Assembly: GCA_015179045.1 (NCBI GenBank)
Contig: WHUZ01000359.1
Span: forward strand, 1 to 10,068
Source: Kalaharituber pfeilii
Lineage: Eukaryota > Ascomycota > Pezizomycetes > Pezizales > Pezizaceae
DNA: 10,068 nucleotides
Direction of reading: 5' to 3'
Part shown: in pieces, positions 1-6,551 of the stretch
Layout of the letters: every line of letters begins with the position of its first letter
Numbering within the stretch: the first letter of the stretch is position 1
Notes under the pieces: generated by a model
Databases searched by the model: none
Seen by the model: only the letters and a program-made list of their open reading frames with translations
Told to the model about the DNA's origin: nothing
Translations under genes and position numbers: made by a program

Positions 1-343
1 TAATAGTTTTATTTGACTTTTTTGTTTTCTTTTTGCTGCTCTAATTTTTGCTTTCCTTTTCCTTGACCTTTTTGTATCTTCACTATTAGTGTAAAAAGTA
101 TTAGTACTAAGATCTGAATTATCAGGTAGGCTTTCTAAAGATAACTTCTTTTTTTGGAAATTCTGAAGGTGTTTTCTTCTTTAGAGATCTTGGAGATATT
201 TTCTTCTTTGGAGATCCTAAAGGTGTTTTCTTCTTTGAGGTTGTTGGCTCTGTTTCTGAGAGTATATTTCCTACTTCTATTATTTCTGATACTGGTACTG
301 TTTCTCTTTATTTAGTTTCATTTACTACCTTTCTGAAGTTTTA
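1..343 (-). pseudogene. C-terminal segment of the relic with 9-residue Lys/Ser/Pro repeats
   Basis: From 340 down to 156 the minus strand is open except for one TAA (310-308). It then continues open to position 1 after a one-base shift inside a run of seven A's (149-155). It encodes three imperfect 9-residue units, KKKTPLGSP, KKKISPRSL and KKKTPSEFP, followed by an acidic/Ser-rich stretch (LPDNSDLSTNTF) and a basic tail. The S/T-P-K-K pattern resembles the SPKK-type minor-groove DNA-binding motifs of histone H1-like proteins; this is only a resemblance. A single homopolymer indel across more than 110 codons argues for recent coding in this part, unlike the stop-riddled upstream part. No start or stop is visible, because the frame leaves the window. 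Confidence 0.45.
154..243. repeat. 27-bp tandem repeat, about three units
   Basis: On the plus strand the motif TTTGGAGATCCTAAAGGTG followed by TTTTCTTC recurs with 27-bp spacing, with variants of the gatcct core and one longer T run. The period is a multiple of three, and on the minus strand the repeat reads as the 9-residue Lys/Ser/Pro units described for the surrounding relic. Confidence 0.75.
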
Positions 344-1335
344 ATATTACTTTCTAGTTTTTTCCTAACTAGTTGCTTCTGTTTCTTTCCATTAGTTTGT
401 ATAATTAGTATACTTTTTTCTAGGATTCATGTTCTCTTTTTATCTTCTATTAAGAAGTAATACTATACTTCTTTACTATCCTTTTTCTCAATCTGCTAGG
501 TTTATTTCCTTTTCTTCTAGCAAGTTTTACATATATAGTCTTTTTTTTTTTATTCAACTTTTTACCTTTATATTTATTATTCTATATTTCTAGATTAAGT
601 ATTTTCTTACTTCTCTTTAGAGGTGGGGTAATTTTTTTTCCTAGTCTATAGATTTTGTAAAGTAGTTTATTTCTCTTACTAAGGGTTCTATTCTATTTTT
701 CTATAGTACTTTTTTTATTAAATTGCATTTATATACTTCTCTAATTTTTGTCCCTAGTGCCCTATACTTATTTGTTCTAAAGTTACTATTACTATTTCTT
801 CAGCATCGTCTGAGGTTATATCCTTTTTATCCACTTGCACAAATTCAAGGTAAGCTCATTCTTGGAGTTAGTTGCTTCTTAGAGTATCATATACCTCTGG
901 CATCCTTTACCTACTTGGTCCTGGAGTTACTAATACCATTTTGCTAACTGCTTTCTTAGAAATACCTGCTTCTGAGTACTCTGTCTATTTTTCTAGTCTC
1001 TTTAGAGTTTTTGCCTAATGAGAGAGAGGATTAGTAATATTATTTTCTATCTAGATACTCCTTTCTTAGAGATAGTTCTGAGGTATATCTTAGTAGATGT
1101 GGTTAATTCCTGACTTAACCAAATTATGCTTCCTAGCCCTTCTAATAGCAGAAGGGTTTAGAGGATGCTGAGTTTTCTTCTGAACTGTTGGGAGTAGTTT
1201 GAGTCTACTTCTGAAGGCCTTGAGTGAGTTGTTCTTAGATTGTTAACTTAAGAATCTAATTAGCTAACTGTTCCTTTCCCTATTAGGGTAGCTACTAATA
1301 TCCTAATTAATCAGTCTAGGACTTTCATCAGCAAA

Positions 1336-1655
1336 AAATAGGTTGCGCCACAATGCGGCACCTAGTGTCATAACGTACAGTTTACGCCCTGAGTGCCTCA
1401 TCCATCCCATGCATATCTGACCTCATCGCCTCGTAATAGTTGTGCTCTGTGTATTTCTGGCCTTATTCCTTTGCTACTCTCATGCCCTATGAAATCGGCT
1501 TTTTACCTTGGTACACTCCTAGCATTACAAAACCTAGTTTATGCCCTCAGTGTATACAACACAAGTAATCCTGCTGCCAGCATTGCGACATGCTCAAGTC
1601 CTCCATTGTGCTCATGACATAAGTAATACTGCTGCCGCCGTTAGAATATGCTCAA
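1336..1655. repeat. Non-coding stretch with a degenerate 58-bp direct duplication
   Basis: No gene is supported here. Base composition is more balanced than to the left. The segment at 1563-1597 (AAGTAATCCTGCTGCC...) recurs at 1621-1655 (AAGTAATACTGCTGCC...), a 58-bp period, and both copies end in the TGCTCAA core of the 9-bp minisatellite that follows. The phrases acgccctgagtg (1384) and atgccctcagtg (1540) are another related pair, so the whole stretch looks like a degraded edge of the tandem-repeat domain. Confidence 0.6.
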
Positions 1656-1832
1656 CATGCTCATAATGTCCTTCATTTCATATGTGCATCTCATGTGTAT
1701 ATACTCAACATGCTCAAGGTACCCAATATACCCTCAATCTCATGTGAGTACTCAACGTGCTCAATATGCTCAACATGCTTACTATGCTCGTATGCACTCA
1801 ATATGTTCTATATTTCGTGTGCGCACTCAACG
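1648..1832. repeat. 9-bp minisatellite, left part (consensus near TGCTCAAYA)
   Basis: Runs of TGCTCAACA / TGCTCAATA / TACTCAACG units are separated by short non-unit spacers such as catctcatgtg and tatgcactc. Because the period is a multiple of three, all frames look open in places (MLNMLNM, CSTCSTC), but this is an artefact of the repeat and not a gene. The array stops abruptly at ACTCAACG (1825-1832), where the poly(T) of the minus-strand retroposon begins. The same array resumes at 3470. Confidence 0.85.
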
Positions 1833-1846
1833 TTTTTTTTTTTTTT
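1833..1846 (-). other. Poly(A) tail of retroposon A (T14 on plus strand)
   Basis: Fourteen consecutive T's abut the minisatellite motif ACTCAACG on one side and the conserved retroposon tail on the other, marking the 3' insertion junction. Confidence 0.75.
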
Positions 1847-2566
1847 CCATACTTGCATGCCGCCCAACGGGCTGTGATGAGTGTTTTGTTAATCAAAGTA
1901 AAAACAACAGCAACAACCATAACAAATCTTATATCCCTAAATACATTTATTCTCTGCGAGCTTTTCCGTAATATGGGTGGTGCCTGGTATCTCCTACTTC
2001 CATCCCTTCTCCGAGTTATACTGGACCGAACGGTGCCAACATCTACTGATTCTCACCTTCTCAACATCCAGGTCTTTCCCTAGGTACACTACCACTGAAC
2101 TTGCCTTCTTCTCTTCCTCCTCCAGTGTGGGCCTCCTCCTCAGGTAGTGAATCCTAACTATCTTCTGCAATTCCTTGTTCGTGGCTTCCAACCAGTGTTT
2201 GACCTCCCTAGGTCCTTCCGAAGGGCAATCCTATGTATTACAAAGGCCGAATTTACCCTTAGTAGTGGTTTCGGAGTTGGTTGGTGGAGGGGTGGCAGTA
2301 CGGCCCTTCTGAGCAGCCAGATAGTATTAGAAAGCCTCTTGCTAGCTCAGGAATCGTCCTTTGCCCTTTGGAGGTTTTTCTTTGCCCTTTGTGTCCATGG
2401 AGGATATAGGCGGTAGTGGCATGAGTGTGGGTGGTGATGGCTTTACTTTCGGTGATAGTAGTGGTAGCCGTGGTCCCGACACGGATGATACTCCTGATAA
2501 AGATGCAATCTTCTTGGCCTCCTCACCACTGAGTTGGTGCTTGATTTCATACAGTTGATCCGGACT

Positions 2567-2716
2567 GGTTGGAAAAAAGACATACTCATCGGAGAAGGTA
2601 AGAAGATAAGCTCCATCGTGGTATACTTGGAGGACTCACAAGACATTAACAAGGTGCAACTTGGAGGAAGATGGCTCAAGGTGAACCAGTATGAGAAGGA
2701 GAGAGGAAGGAGATAA
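2567..2716 (+). pseudogene. C-terminal ORF1-like fragment of retroposon B
   Basis: Open reading frame ending at TAA 2714-2716. It encodes GEGKKISSIVVYLEDSQDI followed by NKVQLGGRWLKVNQYEKERG. It aligns with the C-terminus of the retroposon A protein (EEEEKKASSVVVYLGKDLDV then EKVRISRCWHRSVQYNSEKG). Conserved positions include KK-x-SS-x-VVYL, KV, RxW and QY. About 130 bp of 3' untranslated sequence follow before the poly(A), close to the spacing in A. No start codon belongs to this fragment; the upstream plus-strand sequence is antisense of A. Confidence 0.7.
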
Positions 2717-2847
2717 GACAGAATGCTGGTCGTATCCCTGCAACACATGCCGAACCACGGGCTCTATGTACTTAAGCTTAGTTAGTTTCTTTTCTGTTCA
2801 AACAAAGCCTTGCCATAGCTCATAGGGCAGCATACAAGTAATGAAAT

Positions 2848-2867
2848 AAAAAAAAAAAAAAAAAAAA
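2848..2867 (+). other. Poly(A) tail of retroposon B (A20)
   Basis: Twenty consecutive A's follow the retroposon tail and abut GATCTGGAGT. The longer, uninterrupted run compared with A agrees with B being the younger insertion, which the nesting also shows. Confidence 0.8.
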
Positions 2868-2924
2868 GATCTGGAGTAGGAGTCTTCCCCTTTCTCTTCC
2901 TTGTACGAGAGGAGATGGGTAGCG

Positions 2925-3000
2925 ATAGTGGTGGTGGTCGCAGTGGCGGTGGTGGTGGCAGTGGTAGTGGCGGTGGTGGTAGTGGTAGTGGTGCCAGACT
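2925..3000. repeat. Trinucleotide-rich tract (GGT/AGT; Pro/Leu codons on minus strand)
   Basis: The plus strand is almost entirely ggt, agt, ggc and cgc triplets. On the minus strand, in frame with the retroposon A protein, it reads as runs of Pro with Leu (PLPPPPPLRPPPLSLP). The plus-strand reading would be Gly/Ser. The minus reading is preferred because it joins flanking frames that are protein-like. Confidence 0.75.
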
Positions 3001-3469
3001 CACCAGCTCCACTATGATTGGGCTGAACCCCAATCCCTTGCTTGGGTGCTAGAAATATTCTCCTTCCCAGTGGGGTTTCTTATTATCTGCATCCCCACAG
3101 AAAGAATAGAACTCCCGCTTTTCAGCATCTATACACACGAAGTATAGGAATGCTCCCTTTTCCAGTCTTTCATTATTCTTTTCTAGGAATGGCGCAACAG
3201 CACTCTCGTTGGCACTGAGCCTCATGGTCTTAGCACTACAGAGATAGGGTAACATGCTGGTAATGGTGGTGGTGAGCTGAAAAATCCTCGAGATTTTACC
3301 CTGCAGAGGAATTTCACACTATTGAGTATTTGAGAATAAGAATTAGATCAAAAGACTTAGCTCACTAAGTACTTTCGATCTATGTAGATTTCAGTAGAGG
3401 GGATGTTGTGGTTGTGGAGTTGCTTCCAAATACTCATACTGAGGTGGTTGTTGTCATGACACAGCACGT

Positions 3470-3795
3470 ACTCAACGTGCTCAACATACTTAATGTGCCC
3501 AATATGCACTACATCTCATGTACGCACTCAATATACTCAATATGCTTAACGTGCTCAACATGCTCAATATGCCCAATATGCCCTCATCTCATATGAGTAC
3601 TCAATATACTTAACATGCTCAACATGCTCAATATGCTCACTATGCTCGTATGTACTCAATATGTTTAATATTTCATGTGTGCTACTCAATATGCTCAATA
3701 TGCTCAATGTGCCCAATATGCCCTATATCTCATATGTGCACTTAATGTTTCTTAACATGCTTAACATGCTTAACATGCTCAATGTATTCTACAAT
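3470..3795. repeat. 9-bp minisatellite, right part
   Basis: The same TGCTCAAYA / TGCCCAATA units and the same spacers (catctcatatgagtactcaata, tatgctcgtatgtactcaatatg, tttcatgtgtgc) as in the left part at 1648-1832. Long phrases are shared in the same order, for example ctcatatgagtactcaa near 3586 and ctcatgtgagtactcaa near 1739. The two parts are therefore either one array split by retroposon A or a duplicated array. No coding value. Confidence 0.85.
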
Positions 3796-3939
3796 TCCAT
3801 ATCTCATACATACACCTAAGATGGTCCATTAACTCGATTAGGCAATATTGCAGCATACCTGAACTGCCCTGGTTAGTACATTACGAAATTGGGATCAAGT
3901 TTATGGTGTTGAAAAGGAGTGGAGTCCACTACGCACTGG
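3796..3939. other. No feature recognised
   Basis: Unique-looking sequence between the 9-bp minisatellite and the 135-bp repeat. I see no gene, RNA or repeat in it. Confidence 0.5.
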
Positions 3940-4206
3940 CTCGCTTCCAGGTTGCTTAGGCTCTCCGTTGGGTTACTGAATTGAGTGCTGTGGAGGTTGC
4001 TTAGGCCCCCGTTGGGTCTCATATAGGTTGCTAAATTTGGTACTGATGAGGTCACTTAAGCTATTTTAGCTTGAGCTTCTGGGCGAGTCCCTTAGGTCTC
4101 CTGTGGGTTACTGAATTGAGTGCTAGTAAGGTTATTTGGGCCTCCATTGGATCTCGGATAGGTTGCTAAATTCGGTACTAATGAGGTTGCTTAGGCTATT
4201 TCAGCT
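3940..4206. repeat. 135-bp tandem repeat, about two copies with internal subrepeats
   Basis: Matching landmarks are spaced exactly 135 bp apart: GGGTTACTGAATTGAGTGCT at 3970 and 4105, AGGTTGCTTAGGC/AGGTTATTTGGGC at 3994 and 4129, and aggt..cttaagctattttagc at 4049 with its partner at 4184. Inside each copy a shorter AGGTTGCTTAGG-like or AGGTTGCTAAATT motif recurs, suggesting growth from a smaller unit. The length is a multiple of three, which explains the open minus-strand frame across it (repeating SNL..TQFSNP); I do not regard that as a gene. Confidence 0.8.
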
Positions 4207-4365
4207 GCCTACTGTAATGCCACAGGCTGGCTAGGATAGCTCACAATAGCAACTAGACTACTACAATGGTATGATACAACCATACTAGGCATAGTACGAG
4301 TTGTTGATCAATTTAGTTTCAGCTGGCATGTTGATACTGTGAGAATTGCTCCTACTTGCACGTTA
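4207..4365. other. No feature recognised
   Basis: Short unique stretch between two tandem arrays. No gene or structured element is evident. Confidence 0.5.
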
Positions 4366-4521
4366 AATTCAGGAGTCAATTCAGGGCTCAATTCCAGAGT
4401 CAATTGAGGACTCAATTTAGAAGTCAATTCAGGGCTCAATTCTGGAGTCAATTCAGGAGTCCATTCACGAGTCAATTCTGGAGTCAATTCAGGAGTCAAT
4501 TTAGGAGTCTATTTAGGAGTC
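4366..4521. repeat. 12-bp minisatellite, 13 units (consensus AATTCAGGAGTC)
   Basis: Thirteen consecutive 12-bp units with no insertion or deletion, each a 1-4 base variant of AATTCAGGAGTC. The strict 12-bp phase keeps frames open on both strands (SQFRSQFR on plus, LTPELTPE on minus), so the open frames here are repeat artefacts. Preservation of length with base substitution only is notable and could reflect recent amplification or selection on phase. Confidence 0.9.
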
Positions 4522-4540
4522 AATTTTTATGGAAAGTGCT

Positions 4541-4640
4541 TCTTCGTCCTTCTTCGTACTTCATCGTACTTCTTCGTGCTTCTTCATACTTCTTTGTACT
4601 TCATTGTCCTTCTTCGTGCTTGTTCGTCCTACTTCGTCTT
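4541..4640. repeat. 10-bp minisatellite, 10 units (consensus TCTTCGTACT)
   Basis: Ten consecutive 10-bp units, all in phase: variants of TCTTCGTACT, TCATCGTACT and TCTTCGTGCT. It starts 19 bp after the end of the 12-bp array. The 10-bp period excludes coding use and is close to one DNA helical turn. Confidence 0.9.
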
Positions 4641-4692
4641 CTGCATCCTTCACATAACCTACTTATATATCGCACAACTTACTCATACATGT

Positions 4693-5516
4693 TAATAGGT
4701 ATCACTTGACAGCACGAAATATTGCACAATGAGCTCTATTAACTGGTATGGCAGGTCCCTTTCAATGCCACGAGATGTTTGAATATAAGCTTAACTTCAC
4801 AGGGAGCGCAAGGCCTGGTGTGAGATGTGGCAATGTGAGCTGCATTTACAGGTATGGTGGGTCCCTTTCAGAGTGACGAGATTTGTGAGCAGGAGCTCAA
4901 ACTGACATTAACCCATACGGCAGGGCCCTTTCGACAGCACGAAAATGGCAGGAAGAGTTCAATTTCATAGGTATAGTAGGCCTTCGTCTATAGTATGATA
5001 TATGGCAGCATGAGATTAACATGAGACCAGAGAGCCCTTCTGCCAGCACAAGATGTTATAAAATCAGCTCAATTTATAGGTATGGTAGGTCTCTGTCAAT
5101 GTCGAGATGTGTGAATATGAGCTGAATCTGACATATACTGTAGGGCCAAATCAACAACACAAGAATGGCAGAATGAGGTCAATATCATAGGTATGGCCAG
5201 TCTCTTTCAACGTTACGGGATATAAAGATATGGCAATGAGAGCTCAATATACAGGTACAGCAGGTCCCTTTCAACATTGTAAGATATATGAATATGAACT
5301 GAATCTGATATATATTGTAGGGCCCTTTGGATGGCATGAGAATAGCATGATGAGTATAATTTTATACATGTGGTGAGTCCCTTTTAACTTTACAGGATAT
5401 ATGAATGTAAGCTGAATTTGACACGTACCATAGAGCCCAATTGACAACACCACAATAGTAGAATGAGGTCAATTTCACAGGTATGTTGGGTCTCTTTTAA
5501 CATCACAAGATACATG
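4693..5516. repeat. 56-bp satellite array, about 15 diverged units
   Basis: A motif close to AGGTATGGTAGGTCCCTTTC, then CAACAGCACGAGATAT and an ATGAGCTCAAT-like end, recurs near 4693, 4745, 4795, 4850, 4913, 4967, 5022, 5076, 5132, 5187, 5251, 5309, 5364, 5420 and 5477. Spacing is mostly 54-58 bp. Neighbouring units differ by type: those with ATGAATATGAGCTGAATCTG versus those with ATGGCAGAATGAGGTCAAT. This suggests a partly alternating higher-order structure. Units are too diverged for a young satellite. The last unit is cut in the middle at 5516, where the LTR begins. No gene is supported in this region. Confidence 0.85.
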
Positions 5517-6213
5517 TGTTACAGGTGTGAGATGCTAGGCTCCAATAGGCACTAAAGACACTGGATGTTATGGCTACAGAGGTATGTATATGGCAGGCTG
5601 AAAGGACCATGGAGGCGAATATGCTATGGGCCGGAATGGCTACGGAGGTATATATGCTGCGGGCTGGAGTAGCTATGGAGGTATATAGGCTGCAGGCCAG
5701 GATGGCTTCAGAGGTATGTATACGGCAGGCAGAAAGGATAACTGTTTGGCATGGAGCATGCAGCGGAGCGAAGTGATTTACGAGCATAATAAGGAAACGA
5801 TAGGTTTCAGAGCAATAGAGAACTAGAATACTGCTTGTGTCTTGATTCTTCAACTGTGCTATCACCTGTAGTTAAATACACTGAGTGCATCATACATGAC
5901 TAGGCAAGCAAATAAAGAAACGGCAATTTAACAAGGCCAATAATTATAACAAAGAAACATGCAATGTAATACAGATGCTAGATAATAACATGTACTAGGG
6001 CATGTATGCATATTAGCTTCATAAATCGAGTGTCAGGCATAAAGAACCTTACAATCAATAGTGACACACACTTCCTTAGCACTACCCTATTCAAAAGACA
6101 AAGAATCCTCTGCCAAGCCTAACGGATAATTAGTCCGGTCTAGTAGCACTGGCCTTACTAAGGGTTCAGGGTAGTGTTTCCCTGGTCGGGTAAGTCTCAC
6201 CTTAGCCATAACA
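5517..6213 (-). repeat. 3' long terminal repeat of the chromovirus
   Basis: On the minus strand it starts TGTTATGGC at 6213, directly after the purine-rich AAAATGAAGGGTAA, and ends CACCTGTAACA at 5517. The termini form the short inverted repeat TGTTA...TAACA expected for LTRs. The outer edge coincides with the point where the 56-bp satellite stops in mid-unit, independent support for the boundary. The length, 697 bp, is within the usual range. If the target duplication is 5 bp, its left copy would be ACATG (5512-5516); the other copy is outside the window. Without the second LTR the ends cannot be confirmed. Confidence 0.65.
5570..5737. repeat. 33-bp minisatellite inside the LTR, about five units
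   Basis: Units beginning ATGGCTACGGAGGTATAT start at 5570, 5609, 5636, 5669 and 5702 (spacing 39, 27, 33, 33). On the plus strand they read as MATEVYMLRAG-like repeats and on the minus strand as IYTSVAIPAH-like repeats. All length changes are multiples of three, but no larger frame uses them. The first and last units share the insert GGCAGGC.GAAAGGA. Confidence 0.75.
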
Positions 6214-6227
6214 TTACCCTTCATTTT
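6214..6227 (-). promoter_or_regulatory. Polypurine tract priming plus-strand synthesis
   Basis: Minus-strand AAAATGAAGGGTAA immediately precedes the TGTTATGGC start of the LTR. It is purine-rich with two T's, as expected for a decayed or imperfect tract. Its position next to an LTR-like TGTTA start is the main evidence. Confidence 0.55.
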
Positions 6228-6551
6228 AGGGCAGTCGTCTCAACTGACAATCACCGAAAAGTAACCCTAAACTAATCAGTATTGTAAGGAATGTGTATCG
6301 GTTCTCTTGCGAAAATCAAAAAGGTGGCTAATACGGTTATCGGCGTACCTTATACGTAAGGTTTCTCACAGGAATTCACTCATCTGTAGCTGACGGTGAG
6401 ACTGGTGTGTCTCGAGCACTCATTCATCAGTCAGTGAGGCCATTAAAAACCTTAACAAAGATAAAACTCAGTGGGAAAAAATTCTTCGTAAGGAAAAGGT
6501 ACTCACATCTCATATTATCCAAGTAGTTCAGCTTCAGCCATTGATGTCTCA
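6228..6551 (-). other. 3' untranslated region of the chromovirus
   Basis: About 320 bp between the pol stop (6554-6552) and the polypurine tract. No conserved frame. Around 6480-6438 the minus strand reads TTTTTCCCACTGAGTTTTAT then AAGGTTTTTAATGGCC. This resembles the TTTTTCCC..TGGGTTTT...AAGGTTTTTAA.GAGGC motif known upstream of the polypurine tract in many plant LTR retrotransposons. The resemblance is from memory and needs an alignment. Confidence 0.5.

Larger units (their letters stand above)
1..1335 (-). pseudogene. Decayed Lys-rich protein-coding relic, unidentified, runs off left edge
   Basis: I do not recognise this protein. Reading the minus strand from about 1335 to 770 in one frame gives protein-like sequence broken by 11 stops (first at 1305-1303, last at 858-856). 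Most stops are TAG or TAA where Trp or Gln would fit. Short readable stretches include KTQHPLNPSAIRRARKHNLV (about 1170) and SKKAVSKMVLVTPGP (about 960). Near 770 the frame shifts and continues to about 480 (LVREINYFTKSID, KLPHL); it shifts again near 480 and 330, then continues to position 1. The C-terminal part is very basic (RSRKRKAKIRAAKRKQK near 70-20) and probably nuclear or nucleic-acid binding. Composition is strongly A/T-rich with many TA and few CA dinucleotides, consistent with RIP-like decay of a repeated element. The sharp composition change near 1335 may be its boundary. In A/T-rich DNA such reading can mislead, so the coding call is moderate. Confidence 0.5.
2567..2867 (+). mobile_element. 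Retroposon B, 5'-truncated second copy nested in A
   Basis: A plus-strand fragment of about 300 bp. It encodes only the C-terminal module of the same protein as retroposon A and ends in the tail GGGCAGCATACAAGTA (2825-2840), followed by aatgaaat-like sequence and a run of 20 A's (2848-2867). The 16-base tail differs from that of A by two A/G changes. The insert is bordered by GATCCGGACT (2557-2566) and GATCTGGAGT (2868-2877), an 8-of-10 match that fits a slightly decayed target-site duplication. It interrupts the minus-strand frame of A and lies head-to-head with it. Severe 5' truncation is typical of LINE-type insertion. Confidence 0.75.
1994..3456 (-). pseudogene. ORF1/gag-like protein of retroposon A, broken
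   Basis: The frame runs from about 3456 to 2869, is interrupted by copy B, and resumes at 2560 to the stop at 1996-1994. When the insert and one GATC of its flanking duplication are discounted, the halves are in phase and give about 384 codons. In order: a Gln/Pro-rich start (3456-3400, uncertain); a mixed region with FLEKNNERLEKGAFLYFV (about 3195); a Pro/Leu-rich tract (3000-2925); a basic cluster SRTRKRKGK; a Ser/Pro linker; KGKEKPPKGKG (about 2380); and a charged C-terminal module containing WLEATNKEL, YLRRRPTLEEEEKKASS and VVVYL (2190-2080). Internal stops are at 3393-3391, 3345-3343, 3321-3319, 3051-3049, 2344-2342, 2329-2327 and 2233-2231, mostly TAG/TAA at plausible Trp or Gln sites. 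The C-terminal module loosely resembles the nucleic-acid-binding part of fungal LINE ORF1/gag proteins. The name is an inference; the frame itself is well supported. Confidence 0.65.
1833..3469 (-). mobile_element. Poly(A)-tailed retroposon A (ORF1-like protein only), interrupted by copy B
   Basis: A minus-strand element with a 3' poly(A) of 14 residues (T14 at 1833-1846) preceded by the tail GGGCGGCATGCAAGTA (1865-1850). It contains one long broken reading frame and about 150 bp of 3' untranslated sequence. It is flanked by an 8-bp direct repeat ACTCAACG (1825-1832 and 3470-3477), which could be a target-site duplication. The target is itself a minisatellite containing CTCAACG, so this match is weaker evidence than usual. 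No reverse transcriptase, endonuclease or LTR is seen. I infer target-primed retrotransposition by a LINE-type enzyme supplied in trans. A host gene retrocopy is less likely, because a second copy of the same family lies inside it. Confidence 0.7.

Noticed and set aside
723..947. Plus-strand hydrophobic frame resembling a membrane protein
   Set aside because: It is the complement of the purine-rich minus-strand relic; T-rich DNA commonly yields Leu/Phe-rich frames.
2361..2558. Plus-strand Gly/Ser/Asp-rich frame upstream of retroposon B
   Set aside because: It is the antisense of the Ser/Pro linker of retroposon A, which reads in phase with the rest of A's protein.
2930..3051. Plus-strand Gly/Ser-rich frame starting MGSDSGGG
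   Set aside because: It is the antisense of the Pro/Leu tract of the retroposon protein, whose frame continues on both sides; the plus frame does not.
4356..4709. Open plus-strand frame of 117 codons with SQFRSQFR repeats, and the minus-strand LTPELTPE frame
   Set aside because: Both arise from the 12-bp minisatellite, whose period keeps every frame open. No flanking protein-like sequence.
4693..5516. Possible CRISPR-like array because of regular spacing
   Set aside because: The repeated part spans the whole 56-bp unit, with divergence everywhere and no alternation of identical repeats and unique spacers. The context is eukaryotic.
5503..5865. Minus-strand frame of 120 codons with IYTSVAIPAH repeats and its plus-strand partner
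   Set aside because: It is created by the 33-bp minisatellite inside the LTR. LTRs rarely code, and the flanks are not protein-like.
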